Below the pieces are notes generated by a model. That model ran no database searches and was not told the DNA's origin. It was given only the letters and a program-made list of their open reading frames with translations. Shown piece after piece: positions 6,838-10,257 of a DNA stretch of 10,257 bases (position 1 is its first letter; each line of letters starts with the position of its first letter). The DNA is from Thermoplasmata archaeon (GTDB taxonomy: Archaea > Thermoplasmatota > Thermoplasmata > Thermoplasmatales > Thermoplasmataceae). The translations under genes and the position numbers were made by a program. The stretch lies in contig JAKAAK010000103.1 in NCBI GenBank assembly GCA_021797025.1, positions 1 through 10,257 of the forward strand, given 5' to 3'.

Positions 6838-7340
6838 TTATAGGTCAAATATAGAAATAGGGTGAAACTCTATATGATTATTGAGTTGATATTTCCATAT
6901 TCCATATATGATCGATCGTCCATAGTAACCTAGTATTTCCTCTGTAAAACCCTTGAAGGAGAATTTGAAGGCAATTTTTTCACCTTTACAGGCAGGTTCA
7001 TCCATATTGTTCAGGGCTGCCATAATCTCATCTATGAGAGAGCATGCATCCGTAGGATCTATATATTCCATAACATCTTTCCCCACCGCATAGAAAATTT
7101 TATATTGGAAGCCACCCTCGATATGCCGGTTGGAAATCCACCTACAACAGAAAGCCCTAATCCCTCTTCAGTGTTAGGTATTAATAAAATATTATAGATA
7201 TTGTGTATCATTTTTATCTTTTTATTTGAAATATTCTGAAAGGTTATACAATTTCTTATTGATATACCAATACTAACAACTATATATCTGTCAGGCAGCA
7301 TTTGCATAACCTTATTTATTATACTGACAATTACAATATT
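6838..7340 (-). pseudogene. GT4-type glycosyltransferase relic, frameshifted and N-truncated
   Basis: Two overlapping minus-strand frames join into one C-terminal half of a GT-B/GT4 glycosyltransferase. The first (about 7340/7307 down to 7059) holds LPDRYIVVSIGISIRN, then ISNKKIKMIHNIYNILLIP and EEGLGLSVVGGFPTG, then VASNI. The second (7086 to 6838) continues with YIDPTDACSLIDEIMAAL and FSFKGFTEEILGYYGRS. This follows the family order: EGFGLxxxE nucleotide-sugar site, VASN, then YVDPxDxxxLAxAI. The frames join as MRWGK/DVMEYIDP if one base is restored in the A run at 7078-7080. In the EX7E motif the second Glu is Gly (codon 7142-7140). About 50 residues appear missing after SIRN, and the whole N-terminal domain is absent. 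The gene therefore looks dead. It probably once served the same glycan pathway. Confidence 0.7.
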
Positions 7341-7376
7341 TTATTATCAGGCAATTCTGACCTTTTTATACGTTAA

Positions 7377-7832
7377 CCTCTCTATTCTATTGAATCCATT
7401 GCTGCAATTGATTCCTTTAATATCCTTATATGTAAGTATTCTATTGCAATGAGGAGAAAGGCATGGGATAACTATAAAGACCCTCTATCAGGATGGTCGA
7501 AGACCACAAAGGAAAACCTACATGATTCGGGAGTATCAAGTGACATGATGGATTCTATAAAGGACTTCTCATATATTCTTGCAGATTCAGCTTACGATGC
7601 AGCAGATATCTATGATTATGTGGTTGAGAATACATATGCACTTCCTATAATTGGCACAAATAAAAGGAGTTAAATAGTAAGTGATAGGTTACCGGGCAAC
7701 AGGAAGATTAGTATTGATCTGACGAAGGATTACGCTTCAATGTAATCATTAAGATGGGAAAAAATGCGTACTTCCAACATATTTGAAGAGATAATAAAGT
7801 GTGAGAATATCTGGTACACAGAGAACTGAGGG
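7377..7832 (+). pseudogene. DDE transposase relic (IS4/IS5-like)
   Basis: One reading frame, with internal stops at 7671 and 7743, keeps a continuous transposase C-terminus and ends at a stop near 7832. It reads YKDPLSGWSKTTK (about 7470-7515), then NLHDSGVSSDMMDSIKDFSY, then LADSAYDAADIYDYV and ALPIIGTNKR. After the first stop comes NRKISIDLTKDYAS, and after the second SLRWEKMRTSNIFEEI followed by CENIWY. The DPLSGWSKTTK, ADSAYD and RWE..R..N..E blocks match DDE_Tnp_1-type transposases common in Thermoplasmatales. The catalytic Asp of ADSAYD and the Glu of the last block (RWEK) are visible; the normal stretch between TTK and NLHDS looks deleted. A start at ATG 7449 would give only a 74-residue fragment. 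The element is certainly inactive. It sits directly upstream of the GT4 relic, head to head. Confidence 0.72.
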
Positions 7833-7928
7833 AAAACCCAAGGAATATAATAAAAATCGTCATTTGCTAAAATATGAGATACTTATCATAGAAAATATAA
7901 TATACTGGAAAATATGGTATTGTATTAG

Positions 7929-7955
7929 TTTACATACGTGGGCGTTGCATAAAAT
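7929..7955. repeat. Possible end of the decayed IS
   Basis: The block GTGGGCGTTGCATAAAAT lies about 100 bases after the end of the transposase relic and is more GC-rich than its surroundings. Its position and compact look fit an IS terminus. I could not find a convincing inverted partner near 7340-7380, so this rests on position only. The rest of 7833-8018 shows no gene. Confidence 0.25.
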
Positions 7956-8018
7956 AATTGAAAAATAGTAGTCCATCATGTACGGAAATTACACAAATGT
8001 AAAGTCACATAGTAGCTA

Positions 8019-10257
8019 TTATTCCTCTCTATCTTTAGCAACATTTTTAGTTTTTAAATATAAAATGATTGAAAATGGAACTACCACATAAGGCATCGTG
8101 CTAAAAAAGTATAGAGCTATAAGATATATACCATTACTCGACTTAGATTTTAGGGATAAACTATTAAATTGAATATTAAGGCCCCAATGACCCGGACTTA
8201 ATTTCCCTATACTCAAATTGTGAATAGAATTAATATATGTATGCTCAAAATTGTTTAATTTAATAGTAGTATTTTCAGATGTATCAGAAATCGCTAAATG
8301 AAGAATTCCGTTTTTTGAGTCATATAAATCATTAATTGATTTGTTGCTATTAGTCGTCATTACATATCTTTCACTCGATAAAATATTCGGTGATGAACTC
8401 TCTAATAATGGCGTGATATTCCCTATAAATGTATAATTATCCTGATCTCCGTTATTTGGGTATCCTATTCTAAATTTAGAACCATTGTTGAATATATTAT
8501 TATCTATAAAAAAATTAGAAGTCACTATAACTTTATACCCATTAAAATCTAGACTAATTCCAGTTGCATTTGTTTTAAAGCCAACATAGTCCCATCCATC
8601 GATACCGGCATTTTTGTAGGGAATTTTTATTGAATTGCTACCATACACAAAATAGGCTATGTTACTTCCGACCAGAATAATATCGGCAGCCTTTGTATTT
8701 TGAGAGTTTGATGAATACCACAAAATGTTCTGAATATTTGCGTTTTTTATCTTTTTAAATAGAATTAAATGATATTGATTTGAAAATGAGTTATTAAGAT
8801 TATAACACATGTGCTCGTTTCCGTTTAAATATGTCTGTGTAAAAGATCCGTTAATGCTGGGTATTGAAATATTGCTATACTGAGATGTATTTGAATTTAG
8901 TGGTAATATACGAGTGTAATTATTAACAACTGGAAAATTTGAATATTCAAGAGAAAGATTAAACAACGAAGAATCTAAAATTTGATAATATCCTGATTGA
9001 GTTACATCTCTAGGTAAAATGGAAAGATTAAGATTTATATAACCATTATTCAACGTTCTATAAAAACCGAAACTGCGCGAATTAGGAAAAATTGTAACAT
9101 TGTTTTTAGAAACAGTGTAAGTAACGTTATTAACGGACATTACAAAATCACCGCCTGATTTGTCAGATGAAGGGAAAAATGTTCCTAAAGGTACATTTGA
9201 TAACTTTGAATTTGAGACATTAGAATATTCCTGATTAAAAATAATGACGAGTGGCGTGGATATCAATATAATAGCTATAAGAATCACAATCATTTTATTT
9301 GTAAATGAGCGAGGGAGTTTGATAGTGGGTAAAGAATTAATTTTCGTGCTCTCCTTTTTATTAATGTGGTTTTTTAAATCATTTGATTTATTATCTTTAT
9401 TTATTGAAATTAAAAATATAATAACACCTACTACGCTAGTCATTATCAAAGAATTTAAAATAGTTATGAAATATTCTAATTGTGGTGCAGTTTTTATAAA
9501 GAGATAGTTAAAGTGAAATACGTAATATCCAAAATAGAAAATTCCCTGCTGATAGCCGGTGCCCATGATAAAATTAGAAAATAAAGCTTCTATGAAAATA
9601 GGTATATTCAGAATGAGTATTTTTGAAAATAAATGGTGAGAATTGCCCATTTCCATTATTGCTAAAACTGTTAATGGCAACAGCCAAAGATATGGGTCAA
9701 ACCCAGCACTTGCGGACGTATATAGGAATATTAACAACAAAATATATAATGATGTATAGATTCCAAATTTGAATTTATAGAGTATAATTGGTAAGAAAAT
9801 AGCCAGACAAGCGAGATATAGTATGTAATAATTGAAAGGGATTGAATAAAAAAACTGAAAGCCATCTAAAAAGCTTGATGATAGACCATTTCCATTTAAA
9901 TTACTAATATACGAAATGTTAGTCCCTCTAAATAACACTATATCTAGAACTATAAAAATAAAACCAATAATTATAGAACTCAAAAATAAATCTATTTTGT
10001 TCTTGCGCGATTTAGCGAAAATGATTAGAGTTGGTATAAAAAGTATTGCATCATATGTAGTTAGAATTGCAATAAACAGGGGAATAATGTAAACCATTGT
10101 CCTACCTATTGTTCTCCCTCTGGAATCATGTTCTAGTAAAAATAAAGTCAAAGTGGAAAAGAATACCGGAATTATGTCCCATTGCATCCAGATCAAAGTA
10201 ATATATATTAAGGCAGGATTAAGAATTACAAAAAATGAACAATTCGAGATTTCTCCC
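8019..10257 (-). CDS. Multi-spanning GT-C-like membrane protein with external domain, 5'-incomplete
   Basis: The frame is open to the window edge and gives 745 visible residues; a TTG at 10196 is not a likely true start. Residues about 8-285 contain some seven or eight hydrophobic segments. NPALIYITLIWMQWDIIP near residues 13-30 and GFDPYLWLLPL near 185-195 resemble the NP...Q.D and QY.LW..P blocks of archaeal GT-C glycosyltransferases that use lipid-linked sugars. Another membrane segment lies at about 322-340, followed by some 370 polar residues rich in Asn and Ser with about 17 N-x-S/T sequons. Within this, GWDYVGF...ISLDFNGYKVIV and FRIGYPNNG...FIGNI (about 550-615) look like a LamG-type jelly roll. 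A last membrane helix (about 710-733) and a short charged tail (KTKNVAKDREE) anchor the C-terminus inside. It is probably a sugar transferase of the surface-glycan pathway, but the catalytic N-terminal loop lies beyond the edge, so the activity is inferred. Confidence 0.72.
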   Translation of the reverse strand, partial: GEISNCSFFVILNPALIYITLIWMQWDIIPVFFSTLTLFLLEHDSRGRTIGRTMVYIIPLFIAILTTYDAILFIPTLIIFAKSRKNKIDLFLSSIIIGFIFIVLDIVLFRGTNISYISNLNGNGLSSSFLDGFQFFYSIPFNYYILYLACLAIFLPIILYKFKFGIYTSLYILLLIFLYTSASAGFDPYLWLLPLTVLAIMEMGNSHHLFSKILILNIPIFIEALFSNFIMGTGYQQGIFYFGYYVFHFNYLFIKTAPQLEYFITILNSLIMTSVVGVIIFLISINKDNKSNDLKNHINKKESTKINSLPTIKLPRSFTNKMIVILIAIILISTPLVIIFNQEYSNVSNSKLSNVPLGTFFPSSDKSGGDFVMSVNNVTYTVSKNNVTIFPNSRSFGFYRTLNNGYINLNLSILPRDVTQSGYYQILDSSLFNLSLEYSNFPVVNNYTRILPLNSNTSQYSNISIPSINGSFTQTYLNGNEHMCYNLNNSFSNQYHLILFKKIKNANIQNILWYSSNSQNTKAADIILVGSNIAYFVYGSNSIKIPYKNAGIDGWDYVGFKTNATGISLDFNGYKVIVTSNFFIDNNIFNNGSKFRIGYPNNGDQDNYTFIGNITPLLESSSPNILSSERYVMTTNSNKSINDLYDSKNGILHLAISDTSENTTIKLNNFEHTYINSIHNLSIGKLSPGHWGLNIQFNSLSLKSKSSNGIYLIALYFFSTMPYVVVPFSIILYLKTKNVAKDREE

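Noticed and set aside
6838..7307. Two separate small hypothetical genes
   Set aside because: Their peptides join in order into one GT4 C-terminal half across a single-base frameshift.
7302..7954. TTGCATAA at 7302 and 7947 as IS terminal repeats
   Set aside because: The two copies are in direct, not inverted, orientation and short enough to be chance in AT-rich DNA.
9244..9507. Plus-strand open frame of 87 codons
   Set aside because: It is antisense to the membrane protein frame, and its hydrophobic look mirrors the opposite strand.
1..10257. CRISPR array, tRNA or rRNA genes
   Set aside because: I saw no regularly spaced repeats and no cloverleaf or rRNA-like GC-rich stretch.

Overview
The window looks archaeal, most likely from the Thermoplasmatales (Ferroplasma, Acidiplasma or Cuniculiplasma-like). 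It is AT-rich and uses many ATA and AGA/AGG codons. Several genes appear leaderless, with a TATA-like box about 25-30 nt before the start codon and no Shine-Dalgarno sequence. The nucleotidyltransferase is the long, archaeal-type RmlA. The genus is inferred from these traits; there is no marker gene.

The theme is surface-glycan biosynthesis in a region damaged by insertion sequences. From 1 to about 847 lies the right part of an IS3-family element whose DDE transposase runs off the left edge. It abuts a dTDP-rhamnose cluster: rmlC (835-1281, +) has lost its N-terminus and meets rmlB tail to tail; rmlD and rmlB (3111-1278, -) form an operon; rmlA (3220-4275, +) is divergent from rmlD. RmlA, RmlB, RmlC and RmlD together turn glucose-1-phosphate and dTTP into dTDP-L-rhamnose. 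RmlC is the broken link: the IS end seems to have replaced about 25-30 N-terminal residues and supplied a new ATG, although the catalytic residues remain.

After a 363-base spacer holding only relic-like sequence (4276-4638) comes a tightly coupled pair: a cysteine-free PP-loop protein of the CysD/PAPS-reductase superfamily (4639-5460) and an alkaline-phosphatase/sulfatase-superfamily enzyme with Thr at the nucleophile position (5460-6806). Together they suggest sulfur or phosphate chemistry on a glycan.

From 6807 to 8018 the DNA is decayed. It holds a frameshifted, internally deleted GT4 glycosyltransferase relic (-) and a stop-riddled DDE transposase relic (+).

The right end (8019-10257, -) is a large, 5'-incomplete, multi-spanning membrane protein that resembles GT-C glycosyltransferases. 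It carries a sequon-rich external domain of about 370 residues and a C-terminal membrane anchor.
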